From the NCBI RefSeq assembly GCF_027943255.1, contig NC_072896.1, positions 68,590,501 to 68,654,500 of the forward strand: 64,000 bases of DNA, in the 5' to 3' direction. The notes beneath the pieces were generated by a model. The model ran no database searches, was not told the DNA's origin, and worked only from the letters and a program-made list of their open reading frames with translations. This stretch comes from Anastrepha obliqua (Eukaryota; Arthropoda; Insecta; Diptera; Tephritidae). Positions 22,064 through 33,261 of the stretch are shown one piece after another; position 1 is the first letter of the stretch; each line of letters starts with the position of its first letter. The position numbers and the translations under genes were made by a program.

Positions 22064-24050
22064 ATGTTGGAGTATTTTCTTCAGCTTATCTTTTTGTTGC
22101 ATATCGTATTGCTGCCGGCCTATTTGTATTTCTCGTGGAACTTCAACTATTGGCAGAGTCGCGGATTGCGCACCGCGTTGCCATTGACTATATTCGGTTC
22201 TTTTCCTAGCATTTTAACGCGAAATAGAAATCTGATTTATGAAATCGATGCGATTTATGGGTAGGCGATTTATCTTTTTTTACACACATACATACGTACA
22301 TGTATCTCTTTGTGTTATTCTTGGCGTTTTCTTCACTACTCCGGCTAGACGGTATAAGCATCGCAGTCGCATGGTGGGTATTTATTTCGTACGTCAACCA
22401 CAAATCCTTGTACTGGACATGCGTTTGGCGCACGAAGTGCTCGACTTGAATTTCAATGCCTTTGAGGTGACAGCGGCGAGTAGTTGGATGCGGCACCACA
22501 AGGAGAACAAATTGGACAAATTAGCCATGCACAGTGCAATGTGGAGCACAGGCGAACGCTGGAAGAAAAATCGCACCGTGGCGTGTGCGGCTTTGACACT
22601 TCGTCGGGTTAGTGAGAAAATGTGGATTTTTATTTTGAAGAAAAAAAAAGATAAATTGGTTTCCACAAATTGTAGTTAAAGCGCTCCTACGAAGTGTGGC
22701 TAGTGAGTAGTAGGCATTTACTGCATTATTTGGGACAAAAATGTGGTGATGCCCAACCAGAAATTGTGGAGGTCACAGATGTGAGTTGCGTGAAAATTTC
22801 GGCACTGATCTTCTTTTAATGCATTTCCAATAGTTTGTTGAACGTTTCGTAGCTGATGCGCTCTGTATTTTTATTTGGGGCGTAGATGCGGGAACTTTAA
22901 CGCTATCGAAAAAAGGAAATAGGTTTCTGATGATGGCGCAGCGTGCAGTCAAGCAGACGCGCAGTTTAAGCCGCTACTCCTTCGTGTCTGCTGTCATGCC
23001 ACTACTTTGGCGACTATGGCCTTTCCGTTTGATTTCCAAGACAGTGGATAGCTATTTTATGCAGTTCACCGTCGATGCATTGGAGTGTCATATGAAGCTC
23101 CGCGATCCGTGCGGTGCGCCTAATTTTCTCAGTTATTTGGATAACCTGCGTCATTCGGGCCTTATGAGTGATGATGCGCTGACGGGGAATTGCATGGCTA
23201 TGCTGATCGATGGTTTTGAGGAGGTATGCAGTACGTTGGCTTATACGATTTATTATGTGAGTAAAAATGAATGAAAATTATTAATATTTTAGTACAATAA
23301 TAAATTTGTAATGCATTTTAGCTTGCGAAAGAGCCACGCGTGCAAGCCAAATTACGTGCCGAACTGGTGCAAACGCAAAGGCGTGAAAATTGCAAGGAAC
23401 TCTCTTTTGACACTTTGATGTCTCTTTCCTATCTGGACCACTGCATATATGGTGGGATACTGCTTTTGCTCAAAATAATTGCTACGCTTCTCACACGCAT
23501 TTCATATGTATGTATGACTGGCTCTTACAATATTTCAGAAACTTTGCGCCTAAGTCCTATAGTACCCTACTGTCGTCGCGTCTGCAGTAATGCCAATGTG
23601 GTGCAGCTTTCTAAGCACAAAACGCTGCAGCTGGATGATGGCATGATGTTGTGTGTACCCGTTTACTCTTATCATCACGATCCCCTAATCTTCTGTGAAC
23701 CAAATTCATTCATGCCCGAACGCTTCGAGAACGTTGCACCAAAGGAATTAATGGAGAGTCGAGTTTTTCTGCCATTCGGTGCTGGACCGAGAAGCTGCTT
23801 AGGTAATAATTTTTTTCAGACTATTTTGGTGATATTACTCTTACTCGTATTTAGAGGGATCTAAACAGCTTTTGTTTTGTTTCCAGGCAAGGACTTGGCT
23901 ATGGTAATTATAAAATCGGCTCTAGTGCCTATAGTTTCGCAGTTTGCCATTAGCACTTGTGGACTGACACAGCACGGCAATAACCAAGGTATTGATTCAT
24001 TTCTACTCAATCTGAATGAAAAACTTATGCTAGAAATTAGAAAATTATGA
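22064..24050 (+). CDS. Cytochrome P450, CYP3 clan, seven exons, 513 aa
   Basis: Exons by eye: 22064-22260, 22349-22607, 22676-22780, 22834-23256, 23322-23451, 23539-23802, 23887-24050. Every intron has GT..AG borders and the joined frame is open for 513 codons. The N-terminus is a membrane anchor (FLQLIFLLHIVLLPAYLYF), so the enzyme sits on the endoplasmic reticulum facing the cytosol. Seen: helix C W137-R141 (ERWKKNR), ExxR E372-R375 (ETLR), PERF 431-434, and the heme signature FGAGPRSCLG with the iron ligand C458. In helix I the usual (A/G)GxET(T/S) reads DGFEEVCS, so the oxygen-handling Thr is replaced by Glu317. CYP3-clan insect P450s oxidise xenobiotics or lipophilic endogenous compounds using electrons from P450 reductase; the substrate cannot be told. 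It resembles CYP28/CYP310-type families by eye, but I give no subfamily. Confidence 0.88.
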
Positions 24051-24239
24051 CTTGTCTATTTTACCAATTCATAATATAATGGAATTGCTTATTTTTACTT
24101 GTTGTGGAATTTTGCTTTAATTAAATGTAAATTGGAAAAGAACTATAGGAAACAAATTAAATTTTGTATAAAAAGAGTGTGAGACATATATTAATTCTTG
24201 CATTATTATATAGCCATATTCGAGGTAGTATGTAAGGAA

Positions 24240-24500
24240 TAGCTCGTAATTCAAATGGTTGCCTTGGCTTCAAGTGGATAGTATATACCGCGTTATTCCG
24301 GTCTAGATCCAGCTCGTCCAAACTGATTGGCTTGTTAGTGTGGACTAAGTCTTAATGTAACTCCAGAGAAAATAATCGATGAAGTTCAGTCGCGTGACTG
24401 TGACTGCCATTTGATGAACGCTCGCTCTAAGATGGTTCAATTGCTCCTCCATAAGCTCGAGCATCGCGTCGCTTATGAGTTATGTAGCGCTGTCGTGGTG
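24240..24500 (-). pseudogene. Possible DDE_3 transposase scrap
   Basis: One minus-strand frame reads HTNKPISLDELD and a nearby shifted frame reads a DYFLW-like segment. Together they resemble the region after the third catalytic Asp of DDE_3 transposases (TPLDYFLW..VYTDKPASI). The frame is lost within tens of bases, so this is tentative. Confidence 0.35.
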
Positions 24501-24646
24501 TAGATGGTGTCGAGCTCGGACTATAGAAAGTCGGTTAGCAGCGCTCCATACCGAAAAAATTCAAATTAATAGAATTCTGTTCTAATATTACCATAAAAAA
24601 ATACATATACAGTTTGTCCTTAGTAGGTATTCCTGCAATATTACTA

Positions 24647-26195
24647 CAGTGTACTCTCTTTTAAGCGGACATCTAAGGGACTGACAAATTTGTCCGCTTA
24701 TGAGAAAAATATAAAAAGAGTTCAAAAAACTGTGCAATAGATGTATGTTTAAACAGTTTTATTTCCAAAATAAGAAGATTAATACATACATACATATAAG
24801 ACAAGGAAAGGATTTTCATTCAACAATTTATTACATAAGATATTCAAATTGATTTAAAAAGTCAGCAATTTTAGCTTGGAGAGTTTTTCCTTTAATTTCA
24901 ATATTTAAAGATATATTTGAAGATCAGTAAGCAGTTCAACACCCTTAAGGTCGTTGTGGTTTAGAGAAAAAGCTTTTAGTTTTCTTATGGTTAAGTAAAC
25001 CTCTTACAGGAAGTTAACTTGTCGTCAATCGCATTTTCTATTATATTTCATCTTCACACGAGATGGTGAACGATTCTTGGGAAACAGTTGATACTTCCCA
25101 ATCGTCATCATTAATGAATATTTCATTTCTAAATTAAAATAGTATTCCATGTCAACTTGGATCTCGCTCTAAACTCGATTAATAACGTTGGAGAACTGAG
25201 TAAGTGCTGATAGCGGAAGCTCATCAACCGCTATCGCTATTGGGCATATCTATTTTCCCAAACCTAGCTTTAAGGAAGCAATTTTGTATTGCCAGTGGAC
25301 TCTCTTGCTCCAACGCTTTGTACATGAAGTAAACATCTAATAAATTGATTGATTTTGACAACTCCATAGCAGAATTTGCTTCTTCCATCGGAAGCCAAAT
25401 GAGTTTTAAAAATAACGATATATGAACTTAAAGTTTTTGATAACGCCTTGGTCAAGAGGGTGACAAAATGCTGTTGTGTTTGCTGGGAGAATTTTTTTTA
25501 ATTTTAGATCGCGGAATAGGAAGCCGCATTATATAGAAATAGAAGGACTCTCCGCTCTTGAAGTTGCATTTTTCTATCGAACTGCACGAGAATATATGTC
25601 TTCAAATCAGACGTTATCCAAGCCTTTTTGTTTGATCGCCACTTAACGGGTGAATTGTTGAATGCTCCGAAAAACAAGCCAGTCTCATCTACATTATAAA
25701 TGTTTCGCGAACCAAATCCTTCAATCAAAAACATCATCTTGATGGATGATACACTAAAATCGTCGTGATTGAGTCTCACTGAAATTTCTTTATCTTTACT
25801 CCTTATATGTAAGTGTGCCTGACAAAGGAGTGCCTTTATTTTGTGCCTTCACAAACCATTCGTAGCACAATTGATTAATATTAAGACCTTTGGGCTTTAG
25901 CAGGCTCATCAACACAAGTTCTTCGTATTTACGGGACTCCTCTCTATACCTACAAGTGTTATTGAATAAGCAACAGCTGTACGAATATGGTACAGAGTAA
26001 ATGTAAAAACAATGTTGTAGGCTGTCCGGTTATGGGGAATTAAAATACCCTTTGGGGTGTAAAACAATTGCCCGCATCCTGTTATGAGACGGTTGCCGGT
26101 TCATGACGGACAAATTCTTAAAAACCCTTAAGAATTTTTTAGTATTGAAAAAACTGTCAGTTTATGAGAGGTATCCGTTAGGAGAGAGTACACTG
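24647..26195 (-). mobile_element. Pogo/Tigger-like transposon with TA target duplication
   Basis: The ends CAGTGTACTCTC (24647) and GAGAGTACACTG (to 26195) are inverted repeats bordered by TA at 24645-24646 and 26196-26197. Longer imperfect similarity continues inward: GTCCGCTTATGAGA on the left, TCAGTTTATGAGAGGTATCC on the right. The 1549-bp body holds a decayed pogo-type transposase on the minus strand. Confidence 0.75.
25270..25790 (-). pseudogene. Pogo/Tigger-type DDE_1 transposase, decayed
   Basis: At 25504-25779 the minus strand reads IYNVDETGLFFGAF, the first catalytic block of jerky/pogo-type DDE_1 transposases. It continues with SNKKAWITSDL and FDRKMQLQERRVLLFLYNAA, where relatives have LLFVDNA: the second catalytic Asp is replaced by Tyr. 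Further down (25430-25490) a shifted frame gives the LPANTT..HPLDQG block that holds the third acidic region. Several stops confirm loss of function. Confidence 0.75.
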
Positions 26196-27199
26196 TATAT
26201 TTCTTGGTAAAATTTCAGCAGCTCATCGGTATACTTGGCGTGGCTATTTTAGTTATCATATTTTATATTTTTTAAGAATGAAAATGAGTGAACTCATAAG
26301 AGTACATTATTTTGAGAAAATTTCTTGGTCTAACTGCAAAATTCAGTTGTATTAATTCAATAGTAAGAGTACTAAGTATTGGCCATATTTGTAACATGTG
26401 AAACACCGGCTAAAATGTTCGATTGGTTGGGTTAAGTTAGGTTAGGTTGTGGTGATTGCCACTCTCTAAAGGAGTGTAGATACTTGGAGCCCTAATGTGA
26501 TACCACTTGCTTGGTCTGAGATCTCCTCCTCTAATTTCCAATAGAGCAAAACTACTTCATTTCTCTAATAATTGGGATCGCTGCAGTTTTTAAGTTTACA
26601 AGACATCCAAAATTGAAAGAGGTTAGACAGCGATTATTAATTGTGCGCCAAAGATTTTAGAACCTTCTCACACATGCACATGTACATACATATGTGTCCA
26701 CATTTAAACTCTCTTCACATTTCAACTTCGTTTTTATAAAACCTTAGCAATTCACTCTCACACATTGCATTAGTGTTTTTTTTTACTCTGCAGGGATTTT
26801 TCCTGCACACATCTAGTTTTTATTGCTTGTGATATTTTTCAAACAGGTTTTTTAATATACAATTTTTTAATATTTCTTTTACTACGAAGAGTTTCTACAC
26901 TAACGGTACATTTCTAGTTTCCTTTTTATACCTTTAATTCCTTTTTTTGAATTTCGGCTTTATTCGACTGCATATTTTTAAATTTTATGTTCTTATCTTA
27001 TAATTTTTAATTAAACACATTTTCTAATTTATTTCCTGTATTTATGCACGTGAATTGCAAATTTTTTAACTCTCATCATTTGATTTTTTGTTTTTTGGTG
27101 TTTAGTGTATTTCATTATTATTATAAATTTTTATTTCGGACATGAATTCAACCTGAGATACTAACAACCTCAATATACGCCAGTAGATGGTTTGAGAAA
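26196..27199. other. AT-rich non-coding stretch with a LINE-like tail
   Basis: A GGTTAAGTTAGGTTAGGTT run at about 26431-26450, followed by 190 bp of more complex sequence, resembles the TAACC-repeat 3' tails of insect LINEs read in reverse, as at 28267. No coding part is recognised. The rest is AT-rich without features. Confidence 0.35.
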
Positions 27200-27420
27200 G
27201 GTTTAAAGGTAAGCAAAAACTTTATTTACTTGAAGGTGCTTGAGCTCACAAACAATCGCTGGTTGTGATCTTCCAGCCAAATATAATGCAATCACATTAT
27301 TACGTTTGAATTCCATTACTGATTCTCTTTTCTCGCGTTTACTCTCGGCAAAATGATTCCGCGCGCTTGTAAACAATACTCTGGACTGTGATTTAGCCAA
27401 CTAATAGACAGGTGATACCC
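27200..27420 (-). pseudogene. Transposase N-terminal HTH fragment
   Basis: The minus strand starts GGGTATCACCTGTCTATTAG, which looks like a terminal repeat. It then encodes a segment ending NNVIALYLAGRSQPAIVCEL, followed by a K-H-L-x-V-N-K motif, which resembles the first helix-turn-helix of Tc1/mariner-like transposases. It stops after about 65 codons with no catalytic part. It is probably a 5' remnant of an element of the IS630-Tc1-mariner group. Confidence 0.4.
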
Positions 27421-27995
27421 GTGCATCAGCTGGGCAAGGGGTCTGAAGTTGGTTACACTTCAAATGCTGGACCCTGTAGTATATCCACGTGCATCAATAA
27501 GCTTTTCAAATAATAGCTACTTTTTCCAAGAGCCCCAAGCCACAAGGCACAATAAATCTACCCTGAAGTGTTTGACCGCAAGGCTTGTTAGGGTCTTATG
27601 AACTATCAAGCTAAAGTAAATAAACACCTAAAAGAGTTCACCGAGAAGCTCAAATAGCTCCTTGGTTCCCCCGCTCTTAGTAAGCTAATGTGAAATTTTA
27701 TTTAAAAAAAAATGCGTCGTTTGCTGCTGGATTTAGTTGGCATGAATCTGTATGCACATTTGTGGAAAGAAATATCAAAAAACACAAACCAACCTGATTG
27801 ATTTTAGTTCCGGTTTCTAGCTATCATTTTGGCAATCGCCCATATTTTTTTCATACCACGAAAGTGAGCGATAGATACTAATTCCCAATTCAGTTACGAT
27901 TTATAGCGTAAACAAACAAAACAAAAACAAACTGGAAAATTATTACGTTCACGCCTACATATGAATTTATAAGTATGTGTAAATTATGCATGTGT
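27421..27995. other. Non-coding stretch
   Basis: No domain, repeat boundary or RNA gene could be supported here. Confidence 0.3.
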
Positions 27996-28266
27996 GTATG
28001 TACTAGGGATGTCAATCCTAGCAGTTAGTTTTTTAGACGCGAAAGTCCCGGAATTTTGTGGCAACAATTCTAGAATTTTTTGGTTCCGGAATTTGCAAGT
28101 CCTATGAGGCACGTGAAATAGGGACACAAGGCCCACTTTACAGCAAAAAGGCAAGATTAAATAGCACTTTACATTAACAACGCTTTTGTGGTAGAAATCA
28201 GCAGGGGTTTTGTGTTCAATGTTCCGCTCGATGAACGATTAAAATAATCCAATTTCTGCTGTATTA

Positions 28267-29107
28267 GGTTAGGTTAGGTTAGCCTGGTTGGCAATAAGTC
28301 ACGCATAGACCTTTTGGTCCCTAGCGATACCAGAAGGAGACCAACCTCTATGAATACCTAAAGTAGATAGATCATGTAGGATGTCAGCGCTTTTGGCGAA
28401 TCTAAGTCAAGCTGTGAGCTCCGCTTTTGAGACGTCCTCCAGACGCTCAAACAGTGGGGCTAGCAGCCAACTTAGTCGCGTTTTTAATAATGCCGGACAA
28501 ACGCACAGAAGGTGTTCTAAAGTTTCCTCAACATCCTCTCTGCATTTCCTGCAGCATACCTATGATAGTTCTGCAGTCCTTTCGCGAGAGCGTAAGTACG
28601 AATTGAGTCAGTTTTTTGTCGTTAGTTCTACACATAACTTTTGCTGTTTTGCATGTGGTCAGATTAGTCCACCTGGCTTCCACTCGCCTTTTCATGCGGT
28701 TGTCCATTTCATTGTATATTGTGTTCACCGGTTTTGGTATGCCATTCTCTTGCTCGAAAGGTAGTCTAACAGCACTTTTTGCTATCTCATCTGCTATTTC
28801 GTTCCCCATAATGCCTTTGTGAACAGGCACCCAGAAAATATGTAGCCTACTGTTTGCGGCTAGCCTTTCTATGGCCTCCCTGCTCCGTCGAACATTTTTG
28901 GACTTAATACAATATGAGCTTATAGCTTTTAATGCTGCTTGACTACCCACGTATATATTAATTGTTGAATTCTTTCTTATTCTAGTGTACTATAGGCTAG
29001 CTCCGCGGCTTTCCGCACAGCAAAAACTTCCGCTTCGAAAATACTGCTGTGGTCTGGCAGCTTGATAGGCTGCCTTATCTCTAGTTTTGAGCAGTAAATA
29101 CCCGCTA
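28267..29107 (-). pseudogene. 5'-truncated LINE with RNase H domain
   Basis: On the minus strand 29100-28530 reads a LINE RNase H domain: GVYCSKLEIRQPIKLPD, SSIFEAEVFAVRKAAEL, VPVHKGIMGNEIADEIAKSA and, later, the Cys-rich tail CRKCREDVEETLEHLLCVCP. The 3' end is an ATTAGGTTAGGTTAGGTTAG run (TAACC repeats in sense). The copy is flanked by the 10-bp direct repeat TGCTGTATTA at 28257-28266 and 29108-29117. The RNase H belongs to the R1/LOA/I group of LINEs and would remove the RNA template. Frame breaks show decay. Confidence 0.75.
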
Positions 29108-29138
29108 TGCTGTATTAAGTAATATTAAAATAATATGC

Positions 29139-29570
29139 GTGAACGGTACCCCACTTCTAGTTGGTTGGTTGAAGTGGTATTCTCCTAGAATCCAATTAGT
29201 ACTTCCGCACCATTTCGTTGCCACATCCTCGCTAACAATAAGTTATTCGATTATTTATTCACGACTATGTGCAGTCTGTGCGATTGAGAAACCTTATAAG
29301 GCTGTTAACGTCTATACCAGCAAGCTCCTCGAAGCTCTCAAAAAGCGGGTTGCCAAGGGTTAACATCCTTGCCTTGCAAAGGGTAGAGCATTCACAGAGG
29401 AAGTGGAAGATGGGACTGCCTGCTCTCGTATGGGCCACAAGACAGTTACCACTGCCGTGAGTCTGCAGGCGTACCATCGATTCATATTTGTCAATGTTGA
29501 CGCTTGTTTGTAGTTGGAGGTAGTCCATAACATTCTGCTAACTTTCCATGTTGTCTCAATCCTCCGTCTA
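29139..29570 (-). pseudogene. LINE C-terminal fragment with HFLCEC motif
   Basis: The minus strand carries GSPIFHFLCECSTLCKARML and LFESFEELAGIDVNSLIRFL, the C-terminal Cys/His tail of a LINE of the R1/LOA type. The same family is at 54530-54925. About 120 bp of 3' flank down to 29139 (GTTGCCACATCCTCGCTAAC) is also shared with that copy. It is another truncated insertion within the hAT element. Confidence 0.65.
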
Positions 29571-30972
29571 CAATCCTATACGTAGATATTTTGAGGAGAT
29601 TGCATTTTTGATTGCACCCAGTGCTGTGAAGACCGATTCTGCAAGAGCGTTATTCATGGCAGATCCTGCTTGGCATCTGCTTTTTCCCTCCAGTTAAGGT
29701 ATACTCGTATATCTATTGTAAATAAATAATAGAATTAAGTTCTAACTTCATCATTTCAAGTTCAAACTACAGGTATAGTACACAGGTTTTTCCCAACACA
29801 AAACGGTGGCAGAAGATTTCTCTTCCCCGCTTTTATACTATTTTGCATAACTTTTTTGCAAGTAACCTAAGGTAGTAAGTAGTGTGTTTAAATACTCATT
29901 TTTATAGATATTTTTTAGGAATTTTTTTTAAAGAAAATAAAATGCGATCGTTTTGATTTTAGAATACAAAAACAATTTTTGTTTTTTCTAATTTTATGTA
30001 GTAGTGTGGCACCAAAGTAAGTTTCTTACAATAAAAAAAAGATAGGTTGCTTGTCAGCAGGATTTTGGCTCTTCAAGAAATCTGAAACGAAAAAGGATAT
30101 TCCCAATGTTATAGCTTCCACAGCCCATTAACTAGGTAGAGAGCGGTCTGCGCGCTCCTGTACCTCAACTTGTTCACAACATTAAAGGCTATAGTCCGTA
30201 CTTGAATCATTCTATTATTTTAATTATTTCGTATTTTTTGATTAAAAAACTGAGAAAAACCCCGATTTTTAGGGTGTCAAATTCAAAACCGCGCCGTTTT
30301 GCCAAATTTTTGTTTGTTTTTTATTCTAGTAGCGCAACATAGCTACAGTCATACTGATTAATAATTTAATTTAGTTTTTGTGTTTCAGATAAATATATTA
30401 GAAAAGCCAAAATGGACAATACCGTCGCGGTCTAATTTTTCAGGAGCGTCATATTCAGCGCCAGTTTGTAAATTATAAAAATTAAAAGAAATTAAAATTA
30501 ATCAAAGTAACACTTTATTCGATATGCACACTCTAAAATATTATTAAATGTGCATACATTTTCCTACTGTTTTTTATTCTGTTACTAATGAAATAATTTC
30601 TAGTTCAAACGAAAAATTATATTTAAAGTCCATATATTTATTATAGACTGTAAGAAATAACCATAGTACTAGGACTTATTGACTACTTTTGGCACTTTGT
30701 TTGTCAGTTACTCAATTTAAGTAATTTTTTATGGAAATAAAGTTAAATTTTATACAAAAATCATAGAGATCCAAGTTTCAAACTATTTATTATTTATTAA
30801 ATGGGGGAACGCTTCTCAAGCAATATTTATGTAATTTTCTTGGAGTAAAGTTGCTGCAAAATAATGCATATCTAGTCCTATCTATCTAGGAACTAGACCG
30901 GGATCCCGGTGCTGTAATAACGAGGTCCTAAAAATCCCGGAATCTTAAAAATTAAAAAAATGTATATCCCTA
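29571..30972. other. hAT interior without coding capacity
   Basis: AT-rich sequence with no open frame of note. If the element once carried a hAT transposase, it has been lost or eroded beyond recognition. Confidence 0.35.
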
Positions 30973-30980
30973 GTATGTAC

Positions 30981-31719
30981 ATATATATGAGTATTGTTTC
31001 GTATCATGACCTTTGGCCTCAAATGCAGTTGCCACGACTGATTGGCTGCTTAATTGACGCGCGTGTTGAGAGCAGGTGACACTGCAAAAACAAAAACAAT
31101 ATTGTGGTCGGTTATGACAGTTGCTGTGTGCTACAGGTTTATATGCTGTCATTCAGGTTTTTGTCACGTGTTGCATTTAATTACATTTGACGCAAGAGAA
31201 GGCTCAGTGCATGCCGTTGCAATATACGAATGCGTGAAAGCAAATATGTATGCGGGTACGTATATTAAGATGTGTGTGACTTGGCTATAAAAACATGCAC
31301 ATACACATTTAAATTATAACTTTTGCATGTAAATTAAAAATTGGTGAGGTGGTGACATGAAATTTACAAAGAACTTTCCCAACCGCAAAACGGATTATTG
31401 CAGCCAAAAAAGGATATGTTGCCATAATGTACTTATGTATTTATGTGTGCATGCATGCATGTAAATTATGTTTATGTGCACGTACATGCGAATAGTTTTT
31501 GGTAGTTAGTAATACTCTTTCACATTACGTAAGGCGCATATGTAAATACAGTGGTGGAAATAAAAAAATCGGGTACCCAAACATTTTAGTATTGTGTTTT
31601 TTTCGTTTGAGTATTTTGATTATTATTATGCGGGCCGCAAAAATTTAATTCCATACGATGAATGAATCTAAAGAACTAATACAAATAATAGAAGCTGGTA
31701 AGCAATAGGTCGCAATATA
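30981..31719. other. Non-coding stretch
   Basis: Mixed AT-rich DNA with ATGCATGCATGC at 31450-31461 and the word CAGTGGTGGAAATAAAAAAA at 31551, which looks like a Tc1-type terminus but has no partner end that I could find. No gene is seen. Confidence 0.3.
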
Positions 31720-32913
31720 TTTAGTCCTGATATAAGTTAAGTACGTTATAAATATGAAATTATAATACCTTTTTAATTAAGTTAGTTTTATTTAATCATG
31801 TAAATATTAAACAAAACATCTAAAGTTTCTTTTGAAATGGTCACAATTTGCTTTTACACAAGCCTTCAAACGATTAGGCCAGTCAGCTATTGCTGCACGC
31901 ACGGTTTCCATGGATAATGACGTCGCTGCTCGAACCAAAGATTTTTTGAGACTCTGGAAATTTTTGTGAGGTCTTCGGCACGCCATGTTATCCAATTTTG
32001 ACCAGTAACTGTAGATTCAGATCTGGACTTGCATACGGCCAATCTTCTGTGGCTATGAACCCAGGAAAATCGTTTTTCAGCCTCTGCTCGGTGGTTTTTG
32101 AGTTATGGGGTGAAGCGGAATCTTGGGGGAAGATCCAACGCTCTCTATTAAAAGGGTACTGCTCAACTGCTTCACCACTCATTCTAAAACGTCCGCTTGG
32201 TACATTTTACCCCGATCTTAACACCTTTTTAGTAGGAATGAACAGATGTAACGCTTTTAAAAGACACTCCTCACCAAACCATTACGGGGGCTGGATGGTG
32301 GGCCCACTGAACTCTTGGAACAACATTTTCTGCGTCTTAAGAATTTTTAGCATACATTTTGTTGTTTTTATTATTAAAAACTTCTTCAAGAGTGAAAATT
32401 TGCTCATCTGTGACAAGAATATTTTCATAGCATTTGACCGCGTGCCACCGAAGAAGCGGCTTGCATCTAATTTTCTTCAAGCGCGTTGTCAAAAGATGAC
32501 CAGTTGAGTGACGGAAAGCTTCTTTGAGGTCATCTCTTATTAGTCCTGATGTGAATCTGGTCGATACATTCATTTCCTTGGACATGATTTTCTGCTTTCT
32601 AAGGAGATTTCTGCGGATTATTTCACGAATCGCTTTTATGGTGCACTGGTTCGAAACATGCGAGGACGTCCACTTTTTTTTCTATCTGTCACTTCAGACG
32701 TTTGGGAAAAACGATTGATCGTGCGATAAGCAAACTTTCTCGAAATATTAAGTTTTTTCAGCAAATCGTAAATCTCACTTACACTTTTACCACACTTTTG
32801 TAATGCAATCACTGTAAAGCGAACAAAAGCAAAAATAACGGACATTTTTTCTGGGAATTTGTGCGCGCCGTATGCGTTGTAAAATTTGTCACAGAATTTT
32901 CGGCAAGACTAAG
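31720..32913 (-). mobile_element. Tc1-like transposon with TA target duplication (copy C)
   Basis: The left end TTTAGTCCTGATATAAG (31720) and the right end, read in reverse as CTTAGTCTTGCCGAAAATTC, are imperfect inverted repeats bordered by TA at 31718-31719 and 32914-32915. The length of 1194 bp is normal for non-fish Tc1-like elements. The right end and the subterminal TACGTTATAAATATGAA word are also shared with the copy at 52296-53204. Confidence 0.7.
31800..32845 (-). pseudogene. Tc1-like transposase, decayed
   Basis: From 32845 downward: the first HTH (IALQKCGKSVSEIYDLLKKL..RTINRF), a GRP(R) hook-like motif (DRKKSGRPRMF), the segment STGHLLTTRLKKI, the first catalytic block ILVTDEQIF (a Glu/Gln change beside the Asp), a middle block lost to frameshifts, the second block FPQDSASPHN (relatives have QQDSAPAH), and the third region PYASPDLN. 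The C-terminal MACRRPHKNFQSLKKSLV closes it. Several frame breaks make it inactive. Four further pieces of this family lie at 19685, 20003, 52296 and 53470. Confidence 0.75.
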
Positions 32914-32915
32914 TA

Positions 32916-33149
32916 GTTTGTTTTTTAGATTAAATAAATATAACACACAAAAATTACTTGTTTGACTGTGATGATGAGTTTTCATGGTTTTCATGGTGCG
33001 AAATCAATAAGGTATTTTGCCGTAAATCCTTTATTTCTCTGGCGAATTTCTTCACGAAAACGAATAGTGATGGGTTTTATGAATGTTGGGTCAGTTCACT
33101 TGGAATCAAGATTGCAGCAGCACGGCGCAAACTCATATCATTAACTATA
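32916..33149. other. Short spacer between two transposons
   Basis: Non-coding DNA between the Tc1-like element and the DDE_3 element; no feature is seen. Confidence 0.3.
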
Positions 33150-33261
33150 GGGTGGCTGATGAAAGCCGCTACCAAAAAAAAATTCAATAACTTTTTTTCA
33201 TTTTAAGTCATCAGTTCCATTTTTGTTTTAATTTGCAGATTGACTTTTAAAATTTATTAAA

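Larger units (their letters stand above)
28004..30972. mobile_element. hAT-type transposon with 8-bp target duplication
   Basis: The left end TAGGGATGTCAAT (28004) and the right end, read in reverse as TAGGGATATACAT, are short inverted repeats. They are flanked by the perfect 8-bp direct repeat GTATGTAC at 27996-28003 and 30973-30980. An 8-bp duplication with short TIRs is the hAT signature. Subterminal TCCCGG words occur near both ends. No transposase is readable, so it is non-autonomous. About 840 bp of the 2969 bp is a LINE inserted later, with a further LINE fragment to 29570. Confidence 0.75.

Noticed and set aside
22206..22666. Two antisense open frames over the P450 exons
   Set aside because: They are shadows of the coding strand with no domain of their own.
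22239..22679. Continuous 146-codon frame across the first two P450 introns
   Set aside because: It is produced by reading through the first intron in frame. The GT..AG splice model gives a 513-residue P450 with all motifs, so this long frame is only exon 2 extended into introns.
28381..28764. A 127-codon plus-strand frame over the LINE
   Set aside because: It is the antisense of the RNase H and Cys-rich tail of a LINE on the minus strand, with no domain of its own.
31551..31580. A Tc1-type left terminus CAGTGGTGGAAATAAAA
   Set aside because: It was a candidate end for the Tc1-like element at 31720-32913, but the right end matches the inner word TTTAGTCC instead. No inverted partner of this word is seen, so I did not extend the element.
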